Positions 37,301 to 50,200 of a DNA stretch of 64,000 bases are shown here, one piece after another (positions within the stretch are counted from its first letter, which is position 1; each line of letters begins with the position of its first letter). Origin of the DNA: Kitagawia praeruptora (taxonomy: Eukaryota > Streptophyta > Magnoliopsida > Apiales > Apiaceae); NCBI GenBank assembly GCA_037693485.1, contig CM075352.1, positions 20,828,001 to 20,892,000 on the forward strand. Direction: 5' to 3'. The notes under the pieces are model-generated. The model did not search any database, had not been told where the DNA came from, and worked only from the letters and a program-made list of their open reading frames with translations. A program made the translations under genes and the position numbers.

Positions 37301-37434
37301 TAGCTATTTCTAGAGTGACTTCTCCTGAAGGTCTTCACATTCTCATTGAGGGCGACACAGGCAAATCTACTAATTTTACTACCAATGTTGTATTTGATGA
37401 AGTTTTTTATAATCTTTCCAATGTTGGTGATTAG
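34356..37434 (+). pseudogene. Rep C-terminal and PIF1-like helicase exons
   Basis: Coding resumes at 34361 with the end of Rep, is split by the hAT MITE (34570-35123), continues to a donor at 35686, and resumes after an intron at 35790. The helicase has Walker A GSGGCGKT encoded at 36038-36061, a DEAP Walker B (LIIWDEAPM) near 36280, GGDFRQILPV near 36410, and the C-terminal motifs FAMTINKSQGQS and YVAISRVTSPEGL near 37210-37330. It ends at TAG 37432-37434. Stops at 36077 and 36862 and a frameshift near 36440 inactivate it. This is the SF1B helicase half of Helitron proteins. Confidence 0.9.
34570..35123. mobile_element. hAT-type MITE with CACGAAA repeats
   Basis: The 554 bp element starts TAGAGCCGGCAATTTCG and ends CGAATTGCCAGCTCTA, an imperfect inverted repeat, between perfect 8 bp duplications GTTGCAGA (34562-34569 and 35124-35131). 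An 8 bp duplication is the hAT signature. The interior is dominated by CACGAAA/TACACGAAAGT units in both orientations (about 34590-34740 and 34850-35110). The long open frames that cross it come from this repeat. Confidence 0.88.
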
Positions 37435-38571
37435 TAATTTTGCAGATTAAATGTTTTATTAAGTGAGCTTTAGCTTATAAACATTTTATTACTTTTATAA
37501 GTAAAGTACAACATTATTAGAGTGAATGATGGTTTTATATTTTATTAAAGCACTTTGCAGAAGCACTTATGTTCCTTGGACTATTATCCATTTCATTATT
37601 ATGTACATGAATTGGACTTGAAGATTTCTTATATCGAACTTGACTTTTATTATACATCATTTGTCATAGACAGGTATACTTTAATTTTATTCATCTAAAT
37701 AGTTTGCCCTGTAATTTGAACACAATGGTAAAATTAGATTAGTACTATCGTTGACTATATATTAACAAAAAAGTATAAGCACAATAAACATTGAAATACA
37801 TAATAGAGAAAGAATAAATGTGTACTCCATTGTGCTCAATTTCTAATATAAACTTGTTTAAAATATCAACTGCTAAATTTTTTGACATGTAGAAACTAAT
37901 TCAAAAATTTTTGAAAATATGGAAAATGGCATTGAGTACATAGTTTATAAAGTGATTGAGTATCCGATTTTTTTTACCATCCAGCAAAACTTTGTTTTGA
38001 TAATATATTATTATCTCTGTTTGTCTTTAACTACATTATCAATATTAACTCTAATCTCTGTAAAATAGAAAAAAAATGTATTTCATCAAGTAAAATAGTA
38101 ATGAATAGAGATAAACCTTTTAACAAACTGTATCAATTTAGTTATCATAATTTTAGGAAGATATTTTCTGATTGAATATAACTATGTCAATATCTTTTAT
38201 GATAATCACTGTCATATCTCCAAATGAGGATTCTAACAAACTCCTATTATAAGCCATATATTTTATTATAAATAATTGAAGGATACTTGCCATTTCAGAA
38301 TCACATTATAACCACATTACCATCCTTATCATTTTCTAATTTTCTTTTGTGATAAGTATCGAGTCCCTATATGTAGCCATAGTTAACCCCTTTAAGAAAA
38401 ATCAATCACTGTCTATTAACAAACCAACAAACCAATAACGTTGCATTACTGAAGGTTTGATCTTTCCTCCTGTTTTTTACAGTATTCAGAAATTCTCAAC
38501 AATTTTAAAGTCCAAACAAATTCCGTATTACACATCTGTTGCACTACTTACATTTGTATAATGTCGCGGGT
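37435..38571. other. Intergenic DNA between helicase and first RPA gene
   Basis: AT-rich sequence without an ORF or a recognisable element; it would hold the helicase 3' end and the promoter of the RPA gene. I see nothing further. Confidence 0.5.
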
Positions 38572-39776
38572 ATGTCTTATAACCTTGAAACATTGGATCA
38601 AAGTTGGACAAACTGGAGTATAACAGTTCGAGTTACCAGGTCTTGGCCTTCTTTTGACAATAATGGGAATTTGAGTCATTTAAACTACATTCTCCTTGAT
38701 GCTCAGGTAATTTTGACATTAAAAATGTCAATGTCACAATGTTTTATACACGGTGATATGTTTTATTTTTATCACTTACACTAAGCTTTTTCCATTTTGC
38801 AGGATTTTCACGTACATGCCGTTGTACACCCTCTAATATTGAACGTCTTTGAGAATGCTATATTTGTGGGAGATATATATCGGATAACTAATTTCATTGT
38901 TAGAGAGGCAAATGGAGTACTTAGACCAGTCTCTTCTACAATCTGCCTGAGATTAACACACTTCACTATTGTTCAGCCTGTTGTTAACAATCCTATCACA
39001 CCAATAGCTATGCATAAATTTGAAGTTGTTGAACTTCAGGATTTGTACGATATTGCATGCTCATATCCTCCAAATCAGATGCCAACTCATGCTATAGGTG
39101 ATTGTTATTTTTGATTACATTATGAAAAATCATTCTACGTTCTCATATTACAATTTTCTTATATAATATGATATTTTGTAGATGTGGTTGGGATTGTGGA
39201 AAATTTGGAACCTCCTATGCACATAAGCACACATTTTGGAGAAAGACACTTTGTTCGTTTCCAGATTTATGATGGACGGTTTGTTTCGTTTTAAGTTTAC
39301 ACATATCCTTATCACATTTATGTAATGAATAATTCATATTGATTTTTGTAATGTACAGAACCACTGTGAAAGTTGCTTTTTGGGATGAAGATATTAACAT
39401 CATAGATGCTTTAATTAATGGCAACTTTGAGAATCCGCCAATAGTTGTTTTGTCCGCTATGCGTCTTAAACTTTATCAAGGTTATATTTGTATACAATAT
39501 GATCAAAATAAGTTCAATTATGTTTCATTACATTTTTGCACTAATAAATCTTATTTTAATGTTCTAGAAAGAGTGCAGATATCCGGTATAAGAGCATCGA
39601 GATTATTTATTAATATTGATTATGAAGCAGTTGCAACAATTAGGCAGAGGTTGTAAACTACACTTTTTTTTTTTAAACATATGAAGTTTGATTTGTCAAC
39701 TTATATTTTTTTTGACATTGTTCCCTGTTAGGCTTACTGATCAAGGTTACTTGGCTCATGACAATGCATTTTGGTG
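38572..39776 (+). CDS. RPA70-like single-strand DNA-binding protein (short form)
   Basis: The chosen start ATG 38572 gives MSYNLETLDQSW, matching the usual start of plant RPA1-like Helitron proteins; an in-frame ATG at 38539 would add 11 residues. Exons: 38572-38706, 38804-39100, about 39181-39281, 39360-39480, about 39569-39652, and 39732-39776 ending in TGA. The first exons encode an OB fold (SITVRVTRSWPSF; FHVHAVVHPLILNVFENAI; DIYRITNFIV), the next a second OB fold (VGIVENLEPPMHI; RFQIYDG; TVKVAFWDED; RASRLFINIDYEAV). It would bind single-stranded DNA, probably the displaced Helitron strand. Only two OB folds are present and the C-terminal zinc domain is absent, so it is shorter than RPA70. 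I saw no stop inside the exons. It lies 1.1 kb after the helicase on the same strand, the usual place for Helitron RPA genes. Confidence 0.7.
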
Positions 39777-40864
39777 AAAGAGAACTGCGATGTCGAAGAT
39801 TTGGTGTTTTGCTTAAATAATATCACTGGCTGCTTTTGAAGTTTCGTATTGTTTTTGTTGTTTCAATCATTCTATTGTATTTGAGAATTATAATTTGGTT
39901 TCAATGTTTGTTTAAATAAAACATGCATTTTGGAATGTAAGTAAATTTGAACTTTTTACATAAGCTACCCGCAATGTTCTTGTTTTTTATTTTGCACACT
40001 AATCGACTAAACTCATTAAAATTAACCAATTTTGATATCCTAAAGTTGATTAATTCAGATTTTTTAAAAATGTCCATACATATACTACCTCTTACAATTA
40101 AGCTCATCAACTTAAGCTATGAATAGATATATAATCTAAATAATAGACAATCACATGATGTCTATTGTATATTGGCACTAACTAATATAATATCCAGTAA
40201 TTAAGTTGGTTTTTACCATTTCACCTAAACTCAAATACTACAAATAATAAGGATTATTTTGATAATTATTAAAATTGCAAATCGAATCTTCTTTACTATT
40301 TCTTAATTGATTTTTTCATAATGATCAAGATTGCAAATCAAATTTTTCTGAAGTAATTATCTAATATTCTGTTAGATAAAATAATTGTACACTAATAATT
40401 ACATAAGTTTGCAGATTATGTATGTTTAATATACCAATCAAGAATTAAATCAATTAATTTTAAAATTATTTATTTCATATTATAATATATTATATTTGTT
40501 GATTGATACAAGATTGGCATGATTTTCCAAGACTTTAGCATTGCTATATATATATAACAAGTTTTTAAATGATTAGGCAGTGATCATGGAGCTAATCACT
40601 TAACAGTTTTAATCTCTCCTGTATTAACGATATTCTAAAAGATGTCCACATCCTTATACAATTTTTTTTATGATAACTATCTATAAATATAGGTATTTAT
40701 CATATAGCAATGTACATATCCATTAGTATCTGTTAGCAAGAAGTTGTCTCTGTAAGTCTTTCTTCCTCTTTGTATTTTCATAAACATCGTATACTTAACT
40801 TTATTTTTTGATCCAGTCACTTTAACATTATTTACCATTGCAGTATTTCATCATAAACTACGAT
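39777..40864. other. Intergenic DNA between the two RPA genes
   Basis: AT-rich sequence with no ORF or element recognised; it presumably contains the promoter of the second RPA gene. Confidence 0.45.
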
Positions 40865-43800
40865 ATGTTTGATCAACTTTCTACACTCGACACATCAAGG
40901 ACCTCATGGAGAGTAATGGTGCGAGTTAGTAGGATGTGGCCATCATCATCTGCTTCAAATGATAAACTAAAGGGATACAATCTTATTTTGATGGATGATA
41001 ATTTAACACCCCGACCTTTTTCAGAATATTAAAATAAACACTTAAATAAAACAATCCAATTTTTAAATCGAATTTATGAAAATCCTCCGAATCAAGACAT
41101 CGAAAAATCAACACAAAGCCTAAAGTACTAAAATTGGAGACGCAGCTCCCATATTTAATCAATAATAAAAAGTCCAATGCGAAATAAATAAAACCCAAGT
41201 AGCATGCCCAAACTTCCTTATCCTTTTGATAGCCAAAACCTGAAATGTTACACAATAATGAGCTACGAAGCCCAGCAAGCAACTATCGTCTAATGACTCA
41301 CAATAATATTTTCGATATCAATATTTACAATTTAAATCGATAGAGTTTCAACAATGCACTTGAATTTTTATCCCACAGTTCTGTATATGGTCACATTATG
41401 CCAGTGACACGGCTTCTATAATTCGATGGGGCAAGTTTACGTCCCTCGTTAAGTAAAACTCAACAAGGTATCTATGTGTTCCGGAACGTGCGTAAACTAG
41501 TTCTATATGTCAAACTATCCAGTGACCGGATTCTATGACTCGATACGCAAATAAAACCGGGGAATTCTAAAAGTCTTTTCTATTTTCGATATCACAATTT
41601 CGATAATCAAGATAAAACAAATATTTCAAATTCAATAGAATAAACAATTTAATTCAATGAGTATCGAAAAGTCACTTACCTCAAAAGCGACACTGAAAAA
41701 TGAAATCTGTTGCACGAGTAAATCCTAAACATTATAATTAACAATTAATTAATTATCTAAAAAAACATCTAAGCAAATAAGCACAAATTTAAATAAATCT
41801 TATAAACAGTGGACTAGATCATCTAAAGAGAGCTAATCTTATCAACACGTAGACATAGACTGTCCAATTAAATATTTATAATTGCTTAAAGGCACCTATT
41901 ATTTTAACTTTTTGACATGCATATATATAAGCTTAATTAAACAATCAAGTGCATCTGTGCACTTAAATTTACACATTCACGTGCACGCATGTACTCCATT
42001 AAAACCTATTTTTACTAACAAAATTAGTACACTAGTGACAAGTTAAATCAAATAATGGTTTCTATTATATAAATTTAGCGACCACCTAAATAAATACCAT
42101 ATTTTTAGAAAAGACAATTTATGTAAAATCTACTTTTATAATGCTTACTACCGAATTTCATATATAAAAAAACTATTTAAATATTTTATTGAACAACCTA
42201 CTCAATAATTATCTTATTCGATTAACACATATATATAACTAAAAGATGAATTTGCAACTTACCCATTTAAAGAGAAACTCTATTAAGTGATACATAATAA
42301 TTCCAATTAAATTACAAACAATAAAAAAAATTATAAAAAGAAAGAAAAAGAGATCATCTCCGACAAGAATGGATATTATTATTCCCAAAAGAGCACATAT
42401 ACAAGCAAATCGAACTACAACAATTCTGTCAATGGCAAAAATATAAGATAATATACAATTACAAGACACATAGGACATGAACCAAAGCACTACACCTAAC
42501 CAGTTATACACATAATCAATTTATGAGTTGACAATCTCAGGACCTAAATTACATATATACATTAAATAATTAAAAATATCTCGTCTCCTTTGCAGGGCTA
42601 CACCTTCAGAGTCTTACCCAAATTGCAATATTTTAATGCATATAATACACATAGTCAACAAGAATCAAATTAAGTACCCATGGACAAGTATAATTACCAG
42701 CAAAAAATGATATTCCAATCAAAACCCCAAGTTCTTTCTTCATCTTCCAAGTATGTTCCTCTTAACCCTCTCTCGGTTATGTTTTCTTTTGTGATATATA
42801 AAGGCTAGAGATACTTTAAACAACACAATACATATTGTAATGTTTGGTAATATCAAAAGTCCAATTTACTCTTATCATTTCACAATCAATATTATTAATA
42901 AATGTTATTTACTACAATTAACCCCTTTCCATTTTTTTAGCGAAAGTTTCAAATTTTAAAAGAAAAAAAATAAATAGAAGTGCACAACTCTTATTTGGTT
43001 AACACAAATGAAATAAGTTATTTATATTAAAAAAATATTTTCAATTAAGGCCAATAAATTATAATAATTATTATTATTATTTTAAAAAAAATAGGGGTAT
43101 TACAGATAATGTAAGAATTTTGTTTTTTATAAAGCATTTATATCTCTTTAACACAAGATGAAGCTACGAGTATAATATTTTTTTTATGATAAAATGAGAT
43201 GATGAATGCATTAATATGTTATTATGTAATTAGTTTCTGAACATTACTTTATATTTTATTCGTTCAGAATACTCATGTCCACGCATATGTTTACCCCGAA
43301 AAATGGAACTCTATCTCAAAGGATATGGTCGAAGGTGGTCTCTACATAATAACAAATTTCTATACGAAAGAAGCTTTGGGTAATTTGCGGCCAACAAGTT
43401 CCAAAATTATCATTAATTTCTCAAATTCAACCATTGTTGAGAAATTGGTAGAGGATGATTTCATGATACCAATGCACAAATTTGAGTTTATTGACTTAAG
43501 TGAACTGCTCAATGTTGCAATGGCTAATGAGAAGACAGAAAATCCAATGTTCTCTACAGGTCTTTCTATTTACGCCTATTTAATATATAGTTGTTTAGTC
43601 CTTATTTTAGTTTGATCTTATTACTATATTTATCGTAAATTAATATGTCCTTTATTTGTTTAGATATCATTGGTGTAGTTAAAGATTTTGAAAGAGTGAA
43701 GCTAATAGGCACCGTGTATGGAGAGAAAGAAATTGTGAAGTTTAGAATAACTGATGGAAGGTAATGTGACTGTATTGAACATGTGATATTACATTATAAG

Positions 43801-45444
43801 TTTTTTTTTTTGTAATGTTCTAATAATTTTATTAATATGAATAAATTATTTAGGTATTCTCACAAAGTCACTGCTTGGGGCAGTCTTGCTATAGCAACTG
43901 ACAAACAATATGAAGAAGCTGTGGAGAAACCAATAATAGCCATTGTTGCGAGTGCTAAGCCCAAATTATTTAAGAGTAAAATCGAATCAGTTGCTAGAAT
44001 ATAAATATATCGTATTTTTTTAATTCCAATGATTATTTATCAATTTTATTTTTAAATTTAATTTCTTTAGTTTTTTTAAGGCTCTGTTCAGATTTCAACT
44101 ATTCCATCTTCGAAGGTGTACTTTAACCTAGAAAATGATTTGGTTTATGAAATGCGTCAAAGGTAACATAATACATATTACATTTTTAAGTTTCCAATAA
44201 GATAATGTTGACGTTAAACAAAAGCATAGTAAAATACAATTATAATTATGGATCTAATGTTGTTTTATCACATGACATTAGACTTGAGGCAGAAGGATAC
44301 AAAGCTCCAGAGGATGGCATGGACAATCCAATACCAGTAACAGCTACTCCTGTTATTGAAACTATATCATTGCAAGAATTGGCACTTAAAACCAACATTG
44401 AAGATCTAAAGGTATACTTTATGTAATCAATATAGTTGACATTTTTCTCTTTAATTGATGTCATATTTCAAAGGAATATATTTCAGTAATTATAATGAGT
44501 TGTAATTTGCAGAAACATTATCTATGCATTGTAAAGATCATGAGTGTAGAAGAGACTGCAAATTGGTGGTTCAATGGTTGTTCTGATTGTGAGGAAGAAG
44601 TTATACAGGAAGAAGGGAAGATTAAGTGTCCCAAATGTACCAAGATAATGCCTGTTGCTGAGAAAAGGTATTACAAATAAGTTCTTTCAGTTTTGTATTC
44701 ATTTTGCTGCAGTAAAACATATTTTCTTCACTTTAAACTTTGGTAATAATTCTTTATTTAATGTTGTATTTATCAGATACAAAATTATTGTACTTGCTGA
44801 GGACTCAACAGAGGCTTACAATTTCATTTTAGAAGATCGTGCTGCAAAACGCTTGACTCGGAAAATTGTGACAAAAATGCTTGCTAAAAATAAAATGGTA
44901 AATTTACAAATGAATACATTTTGTTATTTTGTTTATTAAAATTAATAGTTTTTTTAAGTTCAATAATTCTAATTTTTAGTATTCTATTTGTAGTGTATGA
45001 CCACTATTTTTTACCCTCCAATTATAAAGAATCTGGTGGGGAAGGAGGTTACCTTTCCAATAGTAAGATTTTTACGGCCACTGATGCATATGACGATTCT
45101 GTTAGTTCGACATCAAGTTGTTCTACATCTATGGCAGGTTGCACGGATGCATTTTCTGCAGATGTAAGGATTATTAGTTTTTCATTACATAAACATTAGA
45201 TTATGATAATATCACTGAAGATTGCTAATCTGTTTTAATTTTTGTTGTCTTAAAATGTTACAGAATTTGGTTGATTTATCCAAGAGTGAGTATACTCCAG
45301 GTTCTGCTAAATCTGTTTGCAAGAAAATTAAGACGGTACAAACTGAAATTTCATAGTAAACTACATATAACATTTGTTAGTATAAAGTTTATTAATCTAA
45401 AACACACTTAACTATCTTGCTCATTTTCTACTCAGGAGAAATGA
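40865..45444 (+). pseudogene. RPA70-like gene with C-terminal zinc domain, split by a solo LTR
   Basis: The start ATG 40865 (MFDQLSTLDTSRTSW) opens a first OB-fold exon that is cut at 41001 by a 2.1 kb solo LTR. It resumes at the original donor (GATAAT then GTAAG, 43105 on). Further exons: 43268-43559, about 43664-43760, 43855-43990, 44081-44160, about 44281-44411, 44513-44676, 44778-44896, about 45030-45162, 45264-45335, 45436-45444 (TGA). They encode a second OB fold (HKVTAWGSLAI), a zinc-ribbon domain with CSDC and CPKC near 44580-44640 (DBD-C type), and an acidic Ser-rich tail. The domain order is like RPA70. The role would be coating single-stranded DNA during Helitron transposition. I saw no internal stop, so the solo LTR may be the only lesion; exon limits are approximate. 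Confidence 0.75.
41002..43104 (+). mobile_element. Solo LTR (gypsy type) at the splice donor of the second RPA gene
   Basis: The sequence begins TTTAACACCCCGACC (a G-to-T change from the usual TGTAACACCCC start) and ends GGGGTATTACA, flanked by GATAA (40997-41001 and 43105-43109). The 2,103 bp hold no convincing ORF. Termini like these belong to plant Ty3/gypsy LTRs. Without it, the exon would end GATAAT and be followed by the donor GTAAG, so the element landed one base from the exon/intron border. Confidence 0.78.
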
Positions 45445-45745
45445 TAGCAGCTACCAGATGCATCGATGCCGTTGCTGTTATACTCTCAATTGTTTGAAGA
45501 AGTCTAAATCATCGAATAAGTAGAATAACCATTTCTAGAATAATTATGATTGAATTTGAAAACAGTGGATTTTCTTATGTTCTAATTTTCGTCAGTGCTT
45601 TTTATTTCCGGTTTTGGATGTTCTTATATAATAACAAGTTTGCGTTTGTCTTTTTTATATGAGAATAAACTTATTTTTACAGTACATTTTTTTTTTATTT
45701 TTTGCAATATTATGTTCAATGAACTATATATATGATGCAGAACCA
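45445..45745. other. Intergenic DNA after the second RPA gene
   Basis: AT-rich sequence with the likely 3' untranslated end of the RPA gene; nothing else recognised. Confidence 0.4.
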
Positions 45746-46364
45746 AGTACTTAAATAATCATTTTTGTTGCATATTGCACATGTAATGTTGTTTGCTCAG
45801 TTGGTTATCAACAACTACATAAACTTAGGACGTTATCATGTTACATATGTTTGTTGCTTATAGTTAAAGTATAAATGCTCTTCTATAGTTAGCCAATAAG
45901 GTTAAAAATCTTGCTGAAGTAGTAAGAAGTATAAAGTTGGTTATTTGAAGACGATCGACAATGGGAATCACATTATTAGCTAAGACAAAGTAAGTGAAAA
46001 TTGTTGTCAAGTGTGGTAATAAAGTATAAATTAGAGGATGGATTAGATTATCTATAAGTACTTAAATAATCATTTTTGTTGTATATTGCACATGTAATGT
46101 TGTTTGCTCAGTTGGCTATCAACAACTACATAAACTTAGCACGTTATCATGTTATATATGTTTGTTGGTTATAGTTAAAGTATAAATGCTCTTCTATAGT
46201 TAGCCAATAAGGATAAAAATCTTGCTGAAGTAGTAAGAAGTATAAAGGTGGTTATTTGAAGACGATTGGCAATGGGAATCACATTATTATCTAAGACAAA
46301 GTAAGAGAAAATTGCTGTCAAGTGTGGTGATAAAGTATAAATTAGAGGATGGATTAGATTATCT
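45746..46364. repeat. Tandem duplication, 311 bp unit
   Basis: AGTACTTAAATAATCATTTT begins both copies (45746 and 46057). The copies run 311 and 308 bp with a few differences (e.g. GACGATCGACAATGGG versus GACGATTGGCAATGGG). A weak partial third copy occurs near 46660-46770 (TCAACAACTACATAACCAC, then TTATCATGTT). No ORF. Confidence 0.88.
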
Positions 46365-47256
46365 GAACGTTTAGGATGTTTTATACGGATGAAAACAGGG
46401 TCATCAGGTGCTGGCGAATTATAGGGAATGACATCAAAATCAAGGAGTTTAATTTGAGAATGAATTGCAAAAAAAGAAAGAATGGTATTTGACTCTAGCT
46501 GCAGTAGACAGTGTTGGTTGGGCAGTGATTACGGTTATAGTAACATTGTAAGCTAGCATTGCAGCGACATAAAGGAATGTAGTCAAGTGACACATTCCAA
46601 CAAAAAGGAAAAAGGTCTATATGATGTTAAAATGACTACCTGCTGCTGCTTGACATTGTAAATGTTTACTTATAGATATTGTAAACAGGTGTATAGTCAT
46701 TTTGGTTTTCAACAACTACATAACCACTTTGCACATTATCATGTTCTATATTTTTTATTCTTATAGTTAAATTGACACATTACACAAGGAACACATAATT
46801 ATGCATCTATTTTGCAATTAAAAAAAACCAAAACAGATCCTTTCATTATGTTACACAATTTCTGTAAAATTGCTATATGATTTTGAAGCTTTCAGATTTA
46901 TTACAACGTGAGTGTCACTGGTGCTTTAATGACTCTGGGTTCAAAAAACAATTCACGTCAATATAAATTTAGCAATTAGCACAAATATAATTAAAGGCTT
47001 TACCAACACTACCACAAGCACAACAAATAAAGTTGCAGTTGTAAAATTAGCTTTCAAGTAGTAGTTGCAACTGGTGTTTTCCCATTGTTGGTAAAGAATT
47101 CGATTTCATAATTTAAGAAACATTCAGAAGTTACATTTCTTCCAAATATCAAATTCAAATCGCAACAAGAAATACGTAGTTTATATCCTTAGAGACAAGG
47201 AAATAAAGAATATCATAGACATAGTATCAGTGGACATGATTTAATAAAGCTATTTT
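46365..47256. other. Non-coding interval before the B3 gene
   Basis: No ORF is seen. It contains the degenerate third copy of the 311 bp repeat and, on the minus strand, the 3' untranslated end of the B3 gene. I looked here for a Helitron 3' terminus (hairpin plus CTRR and T) and did not find a convincing one. Confidence 0.4.
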
Positions 47257-50200
47257 CTAAGGAATAGCAACATCAAACACTATTCCATCTTCATCTTCCA
47301 GCAAAGTGAAAACCAAAATCTGATTGCGCTTGAGTTTATTATATTTTGCAAATTGATTCCAACCAGCAGAAAACCTTGGAATTCCATTGTTAAATACTAT
47401 CGTAACAGTCCAAGTTCTACCAGCAGTTCTCAATCTCACTTGCTCACCAGCCTCCCAGCCTCTGTTGTTTGGGATCACATTTCTTGGTATATGCTGCACA
47501 AGCATATTAGATCAGTGAATGAAATCACAGGTTTCGATATGTTAAATTCATAAAGCACCACTATTAAAAAAAAGTAAAAAAACTTACAACTCCATGTGAC
47601 GAGTGATTGACATTTGAGAATGTTAATGATGTAGTGAATTCATTTTGCATCTGTTCCAAGTCTTCTTCACCCATTTCGTCTAAGTCACCATTGACAATAT
47701 CTTCCATTTCTGCATCATCCGTTTCTGCTTCCTCATCAATTTCAGATATATGCCCTCCAATCATCACATTATCTTCAATGTTATCCATAATTTGATCTTC
47801 CATATCCATATCTGAGAGTACTTTAAAATATAATGATTATCAATGAATCTCACATTCATGTCATAATTGAATTATTAAATAAATCTAAACTATTATATGT
47901 GCAAAACTAAAAAAAAATTAATTATGTAATCTGCATACGTAAATATACCAGTTTGAGCTTGAGTTTCAGCTTCAATGACAGGAAAAAACTTTTCGACCTT
48001 TGAAAAATCGAATATACAAAGTTGAAATAAACCATTTCCACAATAGGTAAACAGCAGATTTTCTCTTTTTTCGAGCTCTTTGTTACCAATTATTTCAAGC
48101 AATCCAAACATCTTTCTCTCATTTTCAACATAAATGCCATTGAAAACTTCCCCATTGTGTAGTTGAAACTTAATTGAAGCAGGTATAAGATTCCCGAAAC
48201 GTGAGTAAAAAGATTCCGGGATAGCCTAAACAAAACCAAAAATATGCAACTCATACAAGAAACATGCAACATGTATAAGCTTTCCATAACAAAATGTGAA
48301 CATTTTTCATACAAGAAATGAGTAAATATTTCGATATGATAATTTTTTGAATTAGACCATACCATTTCTCCAGATTCAACTGCCCATCCTGAAACAGATA
48401 TTAAGAATTTCATTCCAACTCCAGAGTTCGTATCTGCAAAATTACAAGTGTTAATTAAAACCTACATTATAATACTTATACTTAATTATTATACAATTGT
48501 TTTCCGATTTTAAAATTTAACTTGCCTTGATGGTATGCAAGAGATCTTCGAACTGTTCGCATTGGTAAATATTCTACCTCTGATGAATCATCATTCAACA
48601 CATGAACCATAAATTTTCCTTCTCCTTTATAACCAAATACCAAGATGGAACCGAACAAATTTATAATTTCCTTAAAGAAGACTGATAAATGATATAGATA
48701 TAGATAATGCTGAGCCTTCTCAATTTTAGCATTTATTTGACGTCCCGTTGGTAACTGTAGTATGACACTTAATGTTATTTGATCACCATATTCCAAACGG
48801 AATTTATCTGGTATTATCTGATAACAATCTATGAAAAAATATAATTAATAAGTAGAAATACTATAAGTAAATGTTGAATAATTTTGAAATACTGAATGTA
48901 TAAAAAATATTACCAGCCTGTATTCCTCAAACTGTTTGGGCTTTAAAGCAATGACAAATTGCCGATAGATTCCCTCATCAACATGATTCTACAAAATTAA
49001 AGATTAATATAAAAATATAGTAATCAAATATTCACAATCTATTCAATTAAGGAGATAAACATAAATATAGTGTGAGTCGTACAAAACCAATATTGGCAGG
49101 TTCTCTTAATACTTCATCCTCTTTAATAACATTATCACTTTCCTCCTCAGAATCTGTAAAAGAAATTATCATGTTATGAGTTTTTATTCTTACTCTAACT
49201 GTTGACATAAATATTTTCTAAGAACTCATGCATTTGTGCATCTGTAAAGAAGATAATTTGTGCTTACCAGAATCTGAAAGCCAACTAACATCCCAAAACC
49301 AGTTGTTAATTCCATGATTTGAAAGAATAGAGCAACTTTTCAAATAATCTATTTCTTTACCATCTTCCTGGAAGATCCTTCCATACAACACATTACTGTT
49401 GTTCATTGTGAAAATTATGGTCTCCCTTGGTGTCAATTTTAAATTTTTCATCATCGCTTCAAGGTTTTTGAGGTATCCTTCAAAGTGATTGTAAGCAATG
49501 CACCACTCTTTGCCAGCAATTTGAAGTTTTTTCATCCGCTTTAGGTGTTCACCGTAGAAGTCTTTAATCCATTTTGGCACATACTGATTAACATGAATCA
49601 GAAAATTCATATAAGAAATATGTCATATTTAATTGCTGGCAAAAAAATATGTCATATTTAAGTCAATGCCACCAAGTTTCAATTGAATCTTAACTCCATC
49701 GTTAAGAAATATGTCATATTTAAGTCAATGCTACCAAGTTTAGCAACTTCAATCAGTTAAATTAAGGAATAGAGTGTATTTAACAGGTTGATGCATAAGT
49801 AAACAAAAGGAAAAAATATACCACCAATCTCTGATTTAAACAATGCTCTGTAACAACTTTAAGAAAAGATCTCCTCCACTTCTCACTATCTGTTTGTATA
49901 TTAAATATTGAAAAGAAGAATGTTAATACTACAAACCAAACAAAATGCAGTATTATAATAATTATAATGCATAATATATTACCTTTATTGTTATCAATCA
50001 TTTTATCTCCATCTTTGAAAATGCAAGCATTTACAATGTTAGGTCCCGCAGAAGGTACTTTAAACAACACCAATGTATCGCCAACCTTGAGTTCAAAGTG
50101 TGAAGCAAACTCATACCATCCTTTGCCCAACAAACATGTTCCTTCCTTCCACTCTATATCAATTTCCCAAAAGTTTTCAATAAACCTAAGTAACAACTTT

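Larger units (their letters stand above)
27678..37434 (+). pseudogene. Helitron Rep/PIF1-like helicase gene (decayed)
   Basis: The gene opens at ATG 27678 (MDDNGKG) and has many short N-terminal exons, then the Rep (rolling-circle endonuclease) and helicase exons. Splice signals are clear throughout (GT donors and AG acceptors that keep frame). The protein would nick the element, displace one strand and carry it to a new site. Lesions: TAG at 32216 just after the HUH motif; one A missing in the run at 32239-32245; a 1,514 bp solo LTR; a 554 bp hAT MITE; TAA at 36077 right after Walker A; a one-base loss near 36440; TAG at 36862. No functional product can be made. Family: plant Helitron Rep-Hel proteins, usually annotated as PIF1-like helicases. 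Confidence 0.9.

Noticed and set aside
42239..42511. Minus 90-codon hydrophobic ORF
   Set aside because: It lies within the gypsy-type solo LTR and looks like AT-rich chance coding.
44495..45199. Short separate genes
   Set aside because: They are exons of the second RPA-like gene read into introns.
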